From Pseudomonadales bacterium (GTDB taxonomy: Bacteria; Pseudomonadota; Gammaproteobacteria; Pseudomonadales; Halieaceae): a stretch of 64,000 nt of DNA. The stretch covers positions 124,001 through 188,000 of the forward strand of contig JACKNO010000007.1 of the NCBI GenBank assembly GCA_024234815.1. Reading direction: 5' to 3'. Shown piece by piece: positions 1-9,642 of the stretch. Both the position numbers and the translations under genes were made by a program. The notes under the pieces are model-generated. The model was not told the DNA's origin. It did not search any database and worked only from the letters and a program-made list of their open reading frames with translations. Each line of letters opens with the position of its first letter. Position 1 is the stretch's first letter.

Positions 1-871
1 CGCCTACATCGAGGAAGTTGGCGGGAAAACCGCCGTGCAGCGCCACAATGTCCATGGTGCCCATGGCAAGGCCGGCGCCGTTGACCATGCAACCTATGCT
101 GCCGCCGAGCGCAACGTAATTGAGTTCCCAGCGCGCCGCGTGCGCTTCGCGCGAATCTTCCTGGCTGGGATCGTGCATTTCCTGCAGGGCCTTCTGGCGG
201 TAAAGCGCGTTGCCGTCAACGCCGATCTTGGCGTCCAGGCAGTGCAATTTACCCTGATCAGTGATCACCAGCGGGTTCACTTCAATCAGCGCCAGGTCCT
301 TGTCGACAAACATCTGCGCCAGGCCCATGAAAATCTTGACGAACTGCTTGATCTGGTCGCCCTCGAGGCCGAGCTTGAACGCGAGTTCACGGCCCTGGTA
401 AGGCTGTGCGCCGACCAGTGGATCGATGGTCGCGCGCAGAATCTTCTCAGGCGTTTCGTGGGCGACTTTCTCGATCTCCACCCCGCCTTCTGTGGACGCC
501 ATAAACACGATTCGACGCGAACCGCGATCGACCACCGCGCCGAGATAGAGCTCTTCAGCGATATCGGTGCAGCTCTCCACCAGTATTTTGCTTACAGGCT
601 GGCCGTTCTCGTCCGTCTGGTAAGTCACCAGTTTCTGGCCCAGCCACTTCATCGCGAATTCTCGAATTTCGTCCTTGGTCTTGACCAGCTTTACCCCTCC
701 GGCCTTGCCGCGTCCGCCGGCGTGCACCTGGGCTTTTACCACCCATTCGCTGCCGCCGATCAGGTTCGCTGCATCCACCGCTTCCTGGGGAGTCTCCACT
801 GCATAACCCCTGGAAACCGGGAGTCCGTACTCGGCAAACAATTGCTTGCCCTGATACTCATGAAGGTTCAT
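1..871 (-). CDS. sucC: Succinyl-CoA ligase (ADP-forming) beta subunit, 3' end outside window
   Basis: Succinyl-CoA synthetase converts succinyl-CoA to succinate with substrate-level ATP/GTP formation in the TCA cycle; the beta subunit carries the ATP-grasp domain. The N-terminus reads MNLHEYQGKQLFAEYG, the usual SucC start, followed by the ATP-grasp stretch with VKAQVHAGGRGKAGGVK (nucleotide-binding lysine and glycine loop). About 290 of the usual ~388 residues are present, and the gene runs off the left edge. The start at 871 has AGGACAG six bases upstream. It is the last visible gene of the sdh-suc cluster, and sucD would be expected just beyond the window. A stem-loop terminator lies between it and lpdA, so it may be expressed partly on its own. 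Confidence 0.96.
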   Translation of the reverse strand, partial: MNLHEYQGKQLFAEYGLPVSRGYAVETPQEAVDAANLIGGSEWVVKAQVHAGGRGKAGGVKLVKTKDEIREFAMKWLGQKLVTYQTDENGQPVSKILVESCTDIAEELYLGAVVDRGSRRIVFMASTEGGVEIEKVAHETPEKILRATIDPLVGAQPYQGRELAFKLGLEGDQIKQFVKIFMGLAQMFVDKDLALIEVNPLVITDQGKLHCLDAKIGVDGNALYRQKALQEMHDPSQEDSREAHAARWELNYVALGGSIGCMVNGAGLAMGTMDIVALHGGFPANFLDVG

Positions 872-903
872 CTGCTGTCCTGTTTTAGTCTGATACTCTG
901 TTT

Positions 904-932
904 ATAAAAAAACCGGCGTCAATATTTGCCGG
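904..932 (-). terminator. Rho-independent terminator after lpdA
   Basis: On the minus strand the stem CCGGC (928-932) pairs with GCCGG (913-917) across a 10-base loop, followed directly by a run of seven T. This is a canonical intrinsic terminator placed after the lpdA stop and before sucC. Read-through or a separate sucC promoter is needed for sucC expression. Confidence 0.8.
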
Positions 933-992
933 ATCTCCCGCTTCAAACCCACGCGCGCGCGGATTATGTTGTTTTTCGCGCGTGGGAAATTC

Positions 993-2432
993 TCAGTTGC
1001 GTTTCTTCCTGTTGGCTATGTGTATGGCATGGCCATCAACCGCCAGGGCTGCTTCGTGTACCGCCTCGGAAAGAGTCGGGTGCCCGAACACGGTCAGCGC
1101 CAGATCTTCGGCGCTGGAGCCGAACTCCATGGCGATCACCACCTGCTGCACGAGGTCGGCCGCCGACGGACCCACGATGTGGCAGCCGAGGATACGGTCG
1201 TTCTCGGCGTGGGCGAGCAGTTTCACCATGCCCTCGGAATCATTGGCCGCCAGGGCTCTACCGCTGGCGGCAAAGGGGAATACGCCGGTCTTGTAGTCCA
1301 CGCCATCCGCCTTCAACTCCTGCTCGGTTCTGCCAACCGCAGCCACCTCGGGGTGGGTATAGATGACCGATGGGATGCAATCGTAGTTCATCTGGGTTTT
1401 CTTGCCGGCGATACGCTCGGCAACCATGATTCCCTCCTCTGAACCCTTGTGGGCCAGCATCGGCCCGCGCACGACATCCCCAACCGCGAAAATATGCGGG
1501 GCCTCGGTTTCGCAGTAGTCGTTGACAAAAATATAGCCTCTTTCGTCGAGGGTTATACCGCTGTCACTGGAAAACAGTTCCTCTGAACGCGGCTTGCGCC
1601 CCACCGCGACAATCAGCTTGTCGAAGGTTTCCACATGCTCGCCATTCACCGTACTGTAGGTTACCTCCACTGCGCCGGCTTTTACCTTCGCACCGGTGAC
1701 CCGGGTCCCCAGACGGATATCCAGGCCCTGCTTCTTGAAGATCTTTGCGGCCTCCTTGGCGACCTGCACATCCATCATGGGCAGGAACTCGTCCAGCGCT
1801 TCCAGCACCACCACGTCGGAACCCAGTCGGGCCCAGACGCTGCCCAGTTCCAGGCCGATAACGCCGGCGCCAATTACGCCCAGTCGAGCGGGCACCTCGG
1901 TAAGTTCCAGCGCGCCGGTGGAATCGATGATGTGCTTGTTGTCTACCGGAGCCGGTGGAATGCTGACCGGCAAAGACCCGGCGGCGATAATAACGTTGGC
2001 AGCGCTGAGGATTTGCACCCCACCGTCCTTGTCCGTCACTTCCACACGCGCGCCGGACAGTACCTTGCCGGTGCCGGAGATGGCAGTCACCCCGTTGTGC
2101 TTGAACAGACCCGTGATACCACCGGTCAGCTGGTCCACGATCTTGTTCTTGCGCTGGAGCATTGCCGGCACGTCAATGCTGGGAGCATTCACGCTGATAC
2201 CGTGCACCGCGAGATAGTCCCGGGTCTCGACGAATTTTTGACTGCTGTCCAGCAGCGCCTTGGACGGAATGCAGCCGACATTGAGACAGGTCCCCCCCAG
2301 GCGCACCTTGCCCTGGTCGTCCAGCCACTGCTCCACACAGGCGGTAGACAAACCGAGCTGGGCGGCGCGAATGGCGGCTACGTAGCCGGCGGGACCGGCA
2401 CCAATTACAACGACATCATATTTATCAGGCAT
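993..2432 (-). CDS. lpdA: Dihydrolipoamide dehydrogenase (E3)
   Basis: E3 reoxidises the dihydrolipoyl group of the 2-oxoglutarate dehydrogenase complex with FAD and NAD+. It has 479 residues, the normal length. Residues 6-17 carry the FAD-binding glycine motif (VVIGAGPAGYVA), the redox-active disulfide is in GGTCLNVGCIPSK (about residues 47-59), a second NAD-binding GAGVIGLELG lies near residue 188, and the C-terminal catalytic His-Glu pair is in GHPTLSEAVHEA. It lies 42 bases downstream of sucB on the same strand, consistent with a dedicated E3 for this complex, and is followed by a strong terminator. Confidence 0.97.
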   Translation of the reverse strand: MPDKYDVVVIGAGPAGYVAAIRAAQLGLSTACVEQWLDDQGKVRLGGTCLNVGCIPSKALLDSSQKFVETRDYLAVHGISVNAPSIDVPAMLQRKNKIVDQLTGGITGLFKHNGVTAISGTGKVLSGARVEVTDKDGGVQILSAANVIIAAGSLPVSIPPAPVDNKHIIDSTGALELTEVPARLGVIGAGVIGLELGSVWARLGSDVVVLEALDEFLPMMDVQVAKEAAKIFKKQGLDIRLGTRVTGAKVKAGAVEVTYSTVNGEHVETFDKLIVAVGRKPRSEELFSSDSGITLDERGYIFVNDYCETEAPHIFAVGDVVRGPMLAHKGSEEGIMVAERIAGKKTQMNYDCIPSVIYTHPEVAAVGRTEQELKADGVDYKTGVFPFAASGRALAANDSEGMVKLLAHAENDRILGCHIVGPSAADLVQQVVIAMEFGSSAEDLALTVFGHPTLSEAVHEAALAVDGHAIHIANRKKRN

Positions 2433-2474
2433 GGCTCATTTCCAATTGTGTCTGTTCACTGACTCGGCGATTGC

Positions 2475-3722
2475 TCATAACTGTAGCAGTATGCGGGCCG
2501 GATCCTCGATGAGATCCTTTATGGCAACCAGGAATTGCACCGCGGTCTTGCCATCGATCAGTCGGTGATCGTAGGACAGGGCCAGATTCATCATCGGCAG
2601 GATGACAACCTGCCCGCCCACCGCCATCGGGCGATCCTGGATTTTGTGCATACCGAGGATTCCGGTCTGCGGCGGATTGAGAATCGGCGTGGATAGCAGT
2701 GAACCGAAGACACCCCCGTTGGTGACCGTGAAGGTCCCGCCGGTAATATCCTCGATGGTCAGTTTGTTGTCCCTGGCGCGGAGACCCAGGTCAGTGATTG
2801 CGGCCTCCACGTCGGCAAGACTCATGAAATCCGCATCCCGCAGCACCGGTACCACCAGACCATTTTCGGTAGATACCGCTACGCCGATATCCTGGTAGCC
2901 GTGGTACACCACGTCGCGACCATCAATCGAGGCATTCACCGCGGGGAAACGCTTGAGGGCCTCGCAGGCGGCCTTGACGAAGAAGCCCATGAATCCCAGG
3001 CGGGTACCATTGTGAATTTTCTCGAACTGCTCCTTGTACTTGCTGCGCAGTGCCATCACCGGCGCCATATTCACCTCGTTGAAGGTGGTGAGCATGGCTG
3101 TCTGCTGGGTGGCCTCCAGCAGTCTCTCCGCAATCTTGGCGCGCATCCGGGTCATGGGGACTCGCCGCTCCACTCTCTCGCCAGACGGCCCCACAGGCGC
3201 CGCGGGGAGGCTGCTGCTGGCGGCCGAATCGGTGCGCGCGGGCGCTGCGGGTTCGGCCTCGCGGGTTTTCAGGTGCTCGAGAATGTCTTCCTTGGTGATG
3301 CGACCGCCCTTGCCGGTACCGCTGATACGACTCGCGTCCAGCTTGTGCTCTTCGACCAACTGCCTCGCCGCCGGCCCGAGCAGCCCGGAGGCTTCGCCCT
3401 GCGGCTCTGTTTTCCCGGCCGCGGCGGGGGTCGATTCCGGTTTGGCGCCCGGCTTGCTGTCCGCGGCACCGGCGCCAGTTGCAGCGCCCTGCTGCAGGGT
3501 GGCCAACAGCTGCTCACTCTGAATGGTATCGCCTTCCTGGGCATGGATTTTGACTATTACGCCGTCTTCTGGCGCCAGTACTTCCATGACAACCTTGTCG
3601 GTTTCGATTTCGACAATCAACTCGTCGCGCGAGACCGCATCGCCTTCAGCCTTATGCCAGCTGGCTATCTCACCGTCCGCCACTGACTCTGGAAAAGCCG
3701 GCGCCTTTATTTCAATAGACAT
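2475..3722 (-). CDS. sucB: 2-oxoglutarate dehydrogenase E2, dihydrolipoyl succinyltransferase
   Basis: E2 transfers the succinyl group from E1 to CoA and forms the core of the complex. The 415-residue product starts MSIEIKAPAFPESVADG. One lipoyl domain contains the lipoylated lysine in EIETDKVVMEV (about residue 43). An Ala/Pro-rich linker follows, then a peripheral-subunit-binding domain (LLGPAARQLVEEHKLD) and a catalytic domain ending with SYDHRLIDGKTAVQFL, which holds the active-site His. The reading frame is open further upstream into sucA, but the start at 3722 is chosen because it matches the family N-terminus and lies 17 bases after the sucA stop. Confidence 0.97.
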   Translation of the reverse strand: MSIEIKAPAFPESVADGEIASWHKAEGDAVSRDELIVEIETDKVVMEVLAPEDGVIVKIHAQEGDTIQSEQLLATLQQGAATGAGAADSKPGAKPESTPAAAGKTEPQGEASGLLGPAARQLVEEHKLDASRISGTGKGGRITKEDILEHLKTREAEPAAPARTDSAASSSLPAAPVGPSGERVERRVPMTRMRAKIAERLLEATQQTAMLTTFNEVNMAPVMALRSKYKEQFEKIHNGTRLGFMGFFVKAACEALKRFPAVNASIDGRDVVYHGYQDIGVAVSTENGLVVPVLRDADFMSLADVEAAITDLGLRARDNKLTIEDITGGTFTVTNGGVFGSLLSTPILNPPQTGILGMHKIQDRPMAVGGQVVILPMMNLALSYDHRLIDGKTAVQFLVAIKDLIEDPARILLQL

Positions 3723-3739
3723 GTCGCTTCCTTGTTCCG

Positions 3740-6598
3740 CTAATCGTTGGCCGGCTTCTCGGCGGCCAGTGCTTCGTTGATGAATTTTTCCTGTTGCATC
3801 ACGTGCAGCGCCATATACCCCGCCGCCGGTGCCGCCGACGATTCGCGGCCCACGTAATGCAGGTAAATGTCGCTGAGATGTCGGCTGATGACCCTGCGCA
3901 TATGGTGCTGGCTGGAATACCACGCACCCTGGTTCATGGGCTCTTCCTGACACCAGACGGCATCGGTAATGTTCGGGTACGCGGAAAGAACCTCGAGCAA
4001 CTCTTCTTCAGGAAAGGGATACAGCTGTTCGAGCCGCAGGATGGCGATGTTATCGAGACCCCGCTCCCGCCGCGCCGCGCGCAGGTCATAAAACACCTTG
4101 CCGCTGCACAGGATAACGCGCCGGACCGCCGACTTGTCCATCTCATCGGTTTCATCCAGGACATTGAAGAAGCGGCCGTGAGCCAGATCCTCAATCGTCG
4201 AAATAGCCTCCTTGTGACGCAACAGGCTCTTCGGGGTCATGACCACCAGGGGCTTGCGCAGCGGGCGGATAGCCTGGCGGCGCAGCATATGGAACACCTG
4301 CGCCGGGGTGCTGGGAACGCACACCTGGATATTGTGCTCGGCGCACAACTGCATAAAGCGCTCAAGCCGGGCAGACGAGTGTTCAGGGCCCTGGCCCTCG
4401 TAGCCGTGCGGCAGCAACATGGTGAGGCCACTGAGGCGTTGCCATTTGTGCTCGCCGCTGGTGATGAACTGGTCTATCACCACCTGGGCACCGTTGGCAA
4501 AGTCGCCAAATTGGGCCTCCCAGATCACCAGGCCCTGGGGCAAGGTTGTCGAATAGCCATATTCAAAGGCCAGTACCGCTTCCTCGGACAGCAGCGAGTC
4601 ATAAATCTTGAATCTTGCCTGGTCGGCACTGATGTGCTGCAACGGACGGTAGGTCTTCCCGGTTTTCTGATTGTGCAGGACGGCGTGGCGGTGGGAAAAC
4701 GTACCGCGGCCCACGTCCTGGCCGGTGATCCGCACAGGATAGCCCTGTTTCAACAGGGTCGCGTAGGCCAGCGTCTCCGCAAACCCCCAGTTGAGTGGCA
4801 TCGCGCCCGCAGCCATCCTGCGGCGGTCCTCAAGAATCTTGGCCACCTGTTTCTGCAAGGGAAAGTTGTCAGGCGGGGTATTGGTGTCGTTGGCCAGGCT
4901 CTGCAGTTCGTGGATGTCCATCCCGGTCTCGGCCTGCAGGGTCCAGTCATGGCCCAGGTACGGCGACCAGTCGACAAACAGCGTCTTGTTGGGTTCCGAC
5001 ACCAGGCTGTTCACCATGGGCTGCCCCCGGTCGAGGGACTCCCGATAGCGCTCCACCAGGAACTGGTCTTCGGCCTCGGTCAGAACGCCCTCGGCGATCA
5101 GCCTCGCAGCATACAGATCGCGGGTGGTCTTGTGTTTGCGTATCTTGGCGTACATGAGGGGCTGGGTGACCGATGGCTCATCCGCCTCGTTGTGACCGCG
5201 GCGCCGATAACAGATCAGGTCGATGACCACGTCCTTCTTGAACTCGGTGCGGAAATCCACCGCCATCTGGGTGACAAACAGCACGGCCTCGGGGTCATCC
5301 CCGTTGACGTGGAATATGGGTGCCTGCACCATTTTGGCGATATCGGTACAGTACTCGGTGGAGCGGGCATCCTCCTGGCGGTTGGTGGTGAAACCAACCT
5401 GGTTGTTGAGCACAACGTGGATGGTGCCACCGGTTTTATAGGCCCTGGTCTGGGACATCTGGAATGTCTCCATCACCACGCCCTGGCCGGCGAAAGCTGC
5501 GTCGCCGTGGATTACGATCGGCACTACCAGGTCGCCGACTTTATCGTTGCGCCGCTCCTGGCGAGCCCGGACGGAGCCTTCCACCACCGGGGAAACGATC
5601 TCCAGGTGGGACGGATTGAATGAGAGCGCCAGGTGAACCTCGCCGCCCGGGGTCATCACATTCGAGGAAAAACCCTGGTGATACTTCACGTCACCAGAAG
5701 TTTCGTACTGGACGCGACCCTCGAACTCCGCAAACAGCTCGGCCGGGTTCTTGCCCAGTATGTTGACCAGCACGTTGAGGCGACCGCGGTGGGCCATCCC
5801 GATGACGATTTCCTGGGCGCGGTAGGAGCCGCAGCGCTGGATCATTTCCGAGAGCATCGGGATAAGGCTCTCGCCGCCCTCAAGGCCAAAACGCTTGGTA
5901 CCCGGATACTTGGTCCCCAGTGACTTTTCCAGTCCGTCGGCCTGGATCACGCTACTGAGCAGTTGCAGGCGGACCTCCCTGCCATAATCCGGCGCCGAGC
6001 GTACGGATTCCATGCGCTGCATAATCCAGTGGCGCTGCTCGGTGTCCACGATATGCATGAACTCCGCACCGACGGTATGACAGTAGGTGCGCTCCAGGGT
6101 CTTGACGATCTCCCCCAGGGTCGCATCCGCTTTTCCAATATGCATGCTGCCGGTCTGGAAAACCGTGTCGAAATCGGCGGGGGAAAGCTGGTGAAAGGAC
6201 AATTCGAGATCGGCAACATGTTCGCGCGGAGCCAGGCCCAGCGGATCGAGAATGGCTTTCTGGTGACCGCGCTGGCGGTAGGCGGATATCAGCTGTACAA
6301 CGCGGACCTGTTTGCGCTCGTACTCGGTCGCCTGGGAGTCGTGCTGCACGGTGGCTTCCGTGCGCACCCGCATCTTGCTGATCTGGGCGAAACGCTCGCG
6401 GATGACCGAGTGCGGTATATCCTCGATCTGCACGGTGGCGGACTCCACCCGGGGTAATTTGTCAAAATAGTCGCGCCACTGCTCGGGCACACCGTTGGGG
6501 TTCTTCAGGTAGACCTCGTAGAGATCCTCCACATAAGTCGCGTTGCCACCCGCGATATGCGAGCTGCGCCAGAGCTGTTCCATCGAGCTTTCTTGCAT
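3740..6598 (-). CDS. sucA: 2-oxoglutarate dehydrogenase E1 component
   Basis: This thiamine-diphosphate E1 decarboxylates 2-oxoglutarate and succinylates the E2 lipoyl group. At 952 residues it is near the usual ~940. The N-terminal segment (SSHIAGGNATYVEDLYEVY) is the short E2-binding helix region. Central motifs include HIVDTEQRHWIMQRME, GMAHRGRLNVL and the ThDP/Mg site HGDAAFAGQGVVMET. The C-terminal part contains the transketolase-like pyrimidine-binding domain and the LLPHGYEGQGPEHSSAR motif. The start at 6598 has GGAAGGG upstream. It follows sdhB after a 189-base gap that may contain its own promoter (AT-rich, TATATA/TATAGC elements on the minus strand), though no convincing -35 was found. 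Confidence 0.98.
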   Translation of the reverse strand: MQESSMEQLWRSSHIAGGNATYVEDLYEVYLKNPNGVPEQWRDYFDKLPRVESATVQIEDIPHSVIRERFAQISKMRVRTEATVQHDSQATEYERKQVRVVQLISAYRQRGHQKAILDPLGLAPREHVADLELSFHQLSPADFDTVFQTGSMHIGKADATLGEIVKTLERTYCHTVGAEFMHIVDTEQRHWIMQRMESVRSAPDYGREVRLQLLSSVIQADGLEKSLGTKYPGTKRFGLEGGESLIPMLSEMIQRCGSYRAQEIVIGMAHRGRLNVLVNILGKNPAELFAEFEGRVQYETSGDVKYHQGFSSNVMTPGGEVHLALSFNPSHLEIVSPVVEGSVRARQERRNDKVGDLVVPIVIHGDAAFAGQGVVMETFQMSQTRAYKTGGTIHVVLNNQVGFTTNRQEDARSTEYCTDIAKMVQAPIFHVNGDDPEAVLFVTQMAVDFRTEFKKDVVIDLICYRRRGHNEADEPSVTQPLMYAKIRKHKTTRDLYAARLIAEGVLTEAEDQFLVERYRESLDRGQPMVNSLVSEPNKTLFVDWSPYLGHDWTLQAETGMDIHELQSLANDTNTPPDNFPLQKQVAKILEDRRRMAAGAMPLNWGFAETLAYATLLKQGYPVRITGQDVGRGTFSHRHAVLHNQKTGKTYRPLQHISADQARFKIYDSLLSEEAVLAFEYGYSTTLPQGLVIWEAQFGDFANGAQVVIDQFITSGEHKWQRLSGLTMLLPHGYEGQGPEHSSARLERFMQLCAEHNIQVCVPSTPAQVFHMLRRQAIRPLRKPLVVMTPKSLLRHKEAISTIEDLAHGRFFNVLDETDEMDKSAVRRVILCSGKVFYDLRAARRERGLDNIAILRLEQLYPFPEEELLEVLSAYPNITDAVWCQEEPMNQGAWYSSQHHMRRVISRHLSDIYLHYVGRESSAAPAAGYMALHVMQQEKFINEALAAEKPAND

Positions 6599-6787
6599 CT
6601 AGACCCTTCCAGCGGGTTACAACAGCGCCCAGGGCGCATCGGATAACAGAGTGTAGCAGCACCGGAGCGGGACACATGCCGGGGTAAGGCCCGGCCGGTT
6701 CAAAGCCACTCTTCGACACCCTCTCTACGGCTGTTTAAAACTGCTATAGTCGTATATATTTCAATCACTTATGCCGACAAGTTAATG

Positions 6788-7492
6788 TTATGTCGCACGA
6801 CTTAACAGCATATTTCGAATATGTCCAATGGCCCGCGTGGGGTTCAGGCCCTTGGGGCAGACGTTTACGCAGTTCTGGATACCGTGACACCGGAATACAC
6901 TGAACGGGTCATCCAGCCGGGACAACCTCTCTTCGGTGGCCGTGTCCCTGGTGTCGGCCAGGAAACGATAGGCTTGCAGCAATCCCGCCGGCCCGATGAA
7001 GCGGTCCGGGTTCCACCAGAAGGATGGGCAGGAAGTGGAACAGCAGGCGCACAGGATGCATTCGTAAAGGCCATCCAGCTTTGCCCTGTCCTCGGGAGAT
7101 TGCAGGCGCTCGATCGCCGGCGCCGGGGTATTGTTCTGCAGATAGGGCTGCACCTTCTCGTACTGGGCGTAAAACATGCCCATATCCACGACCAGGTCGC
7201 GAATCACGGGCAGCCCTGGCAGCGGGCGCAATACCAATTTATTGTTGCGAACCACTTGCGAGACGGGGGTGATACAGGCCAGGCCATTCTTGCCACTCAT
7301 GTTGACCCCATCCGAGCCGCACACACCCTCGCGGCAGGAGCGGCGGTAGGCGAATGTCGTGTCCTGGGCCTTGATGAGCTCCATGACGTCCAGCACCATA
7401 AGATCCTTGCCGCCGGTGTCCACCTGCACGTCCTGCATGTAGGGTTCCGCATCGGTTTCCGGGTTATAGCGATAGATACTTACTTGCAACAT
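6788..7492 (-). CDS. sdhB: Succinate dehydrogenase iron-sulfur subunit
   Basis: SdhB relays electrons from the flavoprotein to quinone. Of its 234 residues, the N-terminal [2Fe-2S] domain shows CREGVCGSDGVNMSGKNGLAC cysteines (near residues 54-74), and the C-terminal ferredoxin domain shows CILCACCSTSCPSFWWN and CHGIQNCVNVCPKGLNP for the [4Fe-4S] and [3Fe-4S] clusters. The gene lies 12 bases after sdhA in the order C-D-A-B and is the last gene of the sdh unit. Nothing is unusual. Confidence 0.97.
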   Translation of the reverse strand: MLQVSIYRYNPETDAEPYMQDVQVDTGGKDLMVLDVMELIKAQDTTFAYRRSCREGVCGSDGVNMSGKNGLACITPVSQVVRNNKLVLRPLPGLPVIRDLVVDMGMFYAQYEKVQPYLQNNTPAPAIERLQSPEDRAKLDGLYECILCACCSTSCPSFWWNPDRFIGPAGLLQAYRFLADTRDTATEERLSRLDDPFSVFRCHGIQNCVNVCPKGLNPTRAIGHIRNMLLSRAT

Positions 7493-7504
7493 GGTTACTG
7501 CCCC

Positions 7505-9277
7505 TTAATAGGTACGCTTTTTCGGCTGGAAGGTATCCACGGTTTTGGGTTCAAAGTTCACCGCGCGCTTGCCCACCCGCTTGTCTGTGGGGAAATACAG
7601 GGAGTGGCATAGCCAGTTTTCGTCGTCGCGCTCCTCGAAATCATCGCGGGCGTGGGCGCCGCGACTCTCCTTGCGTTCCTCGGCGGTGATGGCGGTTGCC
7701 TCGGCCACCTCAAACAGGTTGTGCAGCTCCAGCGCCTCGATGCGCGCGGTGTTGTATGCCTGGCTCTTGTCATCCAGCCGGGCACCCTCGATACGACCGC
7801 GCAGGTCGGCGAGTTTGGCGATGCCCTCTTGCATGAACTCCCCATTCCGGAATACGCCGAAATGGTTCTGCATGGTGTTTTGCAATTCCTTGCGCAGGGC
7901 GGCGACATTCTCGCCACCCGTGGAGTTATTGACCTTGTCCAGGCGCGACATGGCCTGCTCGAGGTCGCTCTCGGAGGCGTCCCGCAGGTCGATACCCTCG
8001 CGCAGGGCACGTTCGATGTGCAGTCCCGACGCCCGACCGAAAACCACCAGGTCCAGCAGCGAGTTGCCGCCCAGGCGATTGGCGCCGTGGACGGATACAC
8101 AGGCCACCTCGCCACAGGCATACAATCCGGGAATGACACTGTCCTTGCCGCTGGCGTCGATGGTGAGGGCCTGGCCGTGAACATTGGTGGGAATACCCCC
8201 CATCATGTAGTGGCAGGTGGGCACCACGGGCACGGGTTCCTTGACCGGGTCCGCGTGGGCGAAGGTGCGGGACAACTCACAAATACCGGGCAGCCGGCTT
8301 TCCAGAACATCTTCGCCCAGGTGATCGAGCTTCAGGAAAACGTGGTCGCCCTCGGGGCCACAGCCGCGGCCCGCGATAATTTCAAGCACCATGGAGCGGG
8401 CGACGACATCGCGCCCGGCCAGGTCTTTGGCGTTGGGCGCATAGCGCTCCATAAAACGCTCGCCATCCTTGTTGATCAGGTAGCCACCCTCGCCCCGGCA
8501 ACCCTCGGTCACCAGTACGCCGGCACCGTGGATGCCGGTGGGGTGGAATTGCCACATCTCGATGTCCTGCACGGGAAAGCCCGCGCGCAACGCCATGCCG
8601 ATGCCATCACCGGTGTTGATATGGGCGTTGGTGGTGGAGGCGTAGATGCGCCCCGCCCCGCCGGTGGCGAATACCGTGGCCTTGGACTTGATATAGACCG
8701 TCTCTCCGGTCTCCATGCAGATGGCGATCACACCCACTACCGCGCCGTCCTGGTTCTTGACCAGGTCGGTGGCGTACCACTCATTGAAGAAGACCGTCTG
8801 GTTCTTCATGTTGCCCTGATAGAGCGTGTGCAACAGGGCGTGACCGGTGCGGTCTGCCGCCGCGCAGGTGCGCGCCGCCTGGCCGCCCTCGCCGAAATTC
8901 TTTGACTGGCCGCCAAAAGGCCGCTGGTAGATGCGCCCTGCCTCGGTGCGGGAAAAGGGCAGGCCCATGTGCTCGAGTTCGAACACGGCCTCGGGGCCGA
9001 CACTGCACATGTACTCGATCGCATCCTGGTCACCGATGTAGTCGGAGCCCTTGACCGTGTCGTACATATGCCAGCGCCAGTCGTCGTTGGGGTCATCGCT
9101 GGCTATGGCGCAGGTGATGCCGCCCTGGGCGGATACAGTATGGGAGCGCGTGGGAAAAACCTTGGAGATTACCGCCGTCTTGTAACCGGACTGGGCCAGT
9201 TGCAGGGCTGCGCGCATACCCGCGCCGCCACCGCCGACGATAACACCGTCAAAAGAAAGAGTACGAAGTGACGCCAT
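7505..9277 (-). CDS. sdhA: Succinate dehydrogenase flavoprotein subunit
   Basis: SdhA oxidises succinate to fumarate with covalently bound FAD. The product is 590 residues from the ATG at 9277. The N-terminus has the dinucleotide-binding GVIVGGGGAGMRAALQ, and the FAD-attaching His is in PTRSHTVSAQGG. Active-site elements include HPTGIHGAGVLVTEGCRGEGG and RYAPNAKDLAGRDVV. A GTG 15 bases upstream would also be in frame, but ATG at 9277 is preferred because GGGGA lies eight bases upstream and the homologous N-terminus begins there. It begins two bases after the sdhD stop, implying translational coupling. Confidence 0.97.
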   Translation of the reverse strand: MASLRTLSFDGVIVGGGGAGMRAALQLAQSGYKTAVISKVFPTRSHTVSAQGGITCAIASDDPNDDWRWHMYDTVKGSDYIGDQDAIEYMCSVGPEAVFELEHMGLPFSRTEAGRIYQRPFGGQSKNFGEGGQAARTCAAADRTGHALLHTLYQGNMKNQTVFFNEWYATDLVKNQDGAVVGVIAICMETGETVYIKSKATVFATGGAGRIYASTTNAHINTGDGIGMALRAGFPVQDIEMWQFHPTGIHGAGVLVTEGCRGEGGYLINKDGERFMERYAPNAKDLAGRDVVARSMVLEIIAGRGCGPEGDHVFLKLDHLGEDVLESRLPGICELSRTFAHADPVKEPVPVVPTCHYMMGGIPTNVHGQALTIDASGKDSVIPGLYACGEVACVSVHGANRLGGNSLLDLVVFGRASGLHIERALREGIDLRDASESDLEQAMSRLDKVNNSTGGENVAALRKELQNTMQNHFGVFRNGEFMQEGIAKLADLRGRIEGARLDDKSQAYNTARIEALELHNLFEVAEATAITAEERKESRGAHARDDFEERDDENWLCHSLYFPTDKRVGKRAVNFEPKTVDTFQPKKRTY

Positions 9278-9279
9278 TC

Positions 9280-9642
9280 CTAAAATCCCCACAGAATCTG
9301 GATGCCCCAGACTACATACGTAAACATGATGATGGCGCAGACTATTTGCGCCAGCAGGCGCAGCACATTACCAGTGGTGCCCATGAGGCGTTCGGTCAGG
9401 TAGTCGGTGACTACCGCCCACAACCCTATCCAGGCGTGAATGCCCAGCGACAGCAGGGCCAGCAGGCTGAACACACGCATCCATGTCTGGGCGTACAACG
9501 CTTTCCAGGAGGCGTAATCCACCCCGCAGATGAGCACCCAGCCCACGAGCAGGAAGTAAGCAAGCAAAATGACAGCCGTCACCCGCTGCATCAACCAATC
9601 GTAGAGGCCGGAACGCCCCATACTGGTTACCGAAGTTACCAT
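9280..9642 (-). CDS. sdhD: Succinate dehydrogenase membrane anchor, cytochrome b556 small subunit
   Basis: This 120-residue membrane protein with three hydrophobic helices (about 18-38, 58-78 and 92-114) anchors SdhAB and contributes to the quinone site. The segment LLSLGIHAWIGLWAVVTDYL is typical of SdhD, with a His near the heme/quinone region and an Asp-Tyr pair. It overlaps the sdhC stop by seven bases and ends two bases before sdhA. Family sequence identity is low, so the identification rests on length, topology and position. Confidence 0.93.
   Translation of the reverse strand: MVTSVTSMGRSGLYDWLMQRVTAVILLAYFLLVGWVLICGVDYASWKALYAQTWMRVFSLLALLSLGIHAWIGLWAVVTDYLTERLMGTTGNVLRLLAQIVCAIIMFTYVVWGIQILWGF

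Noticed and set aside
3794..5623. A 609-codon open frame on the plus strand opposite sucA
   Set aside because: It lies wholly opposite a gene with all expected E1 motifs. High GC at third positions creates such antisense frames throughout the window, and the translation shows no family or composition of a real protein.
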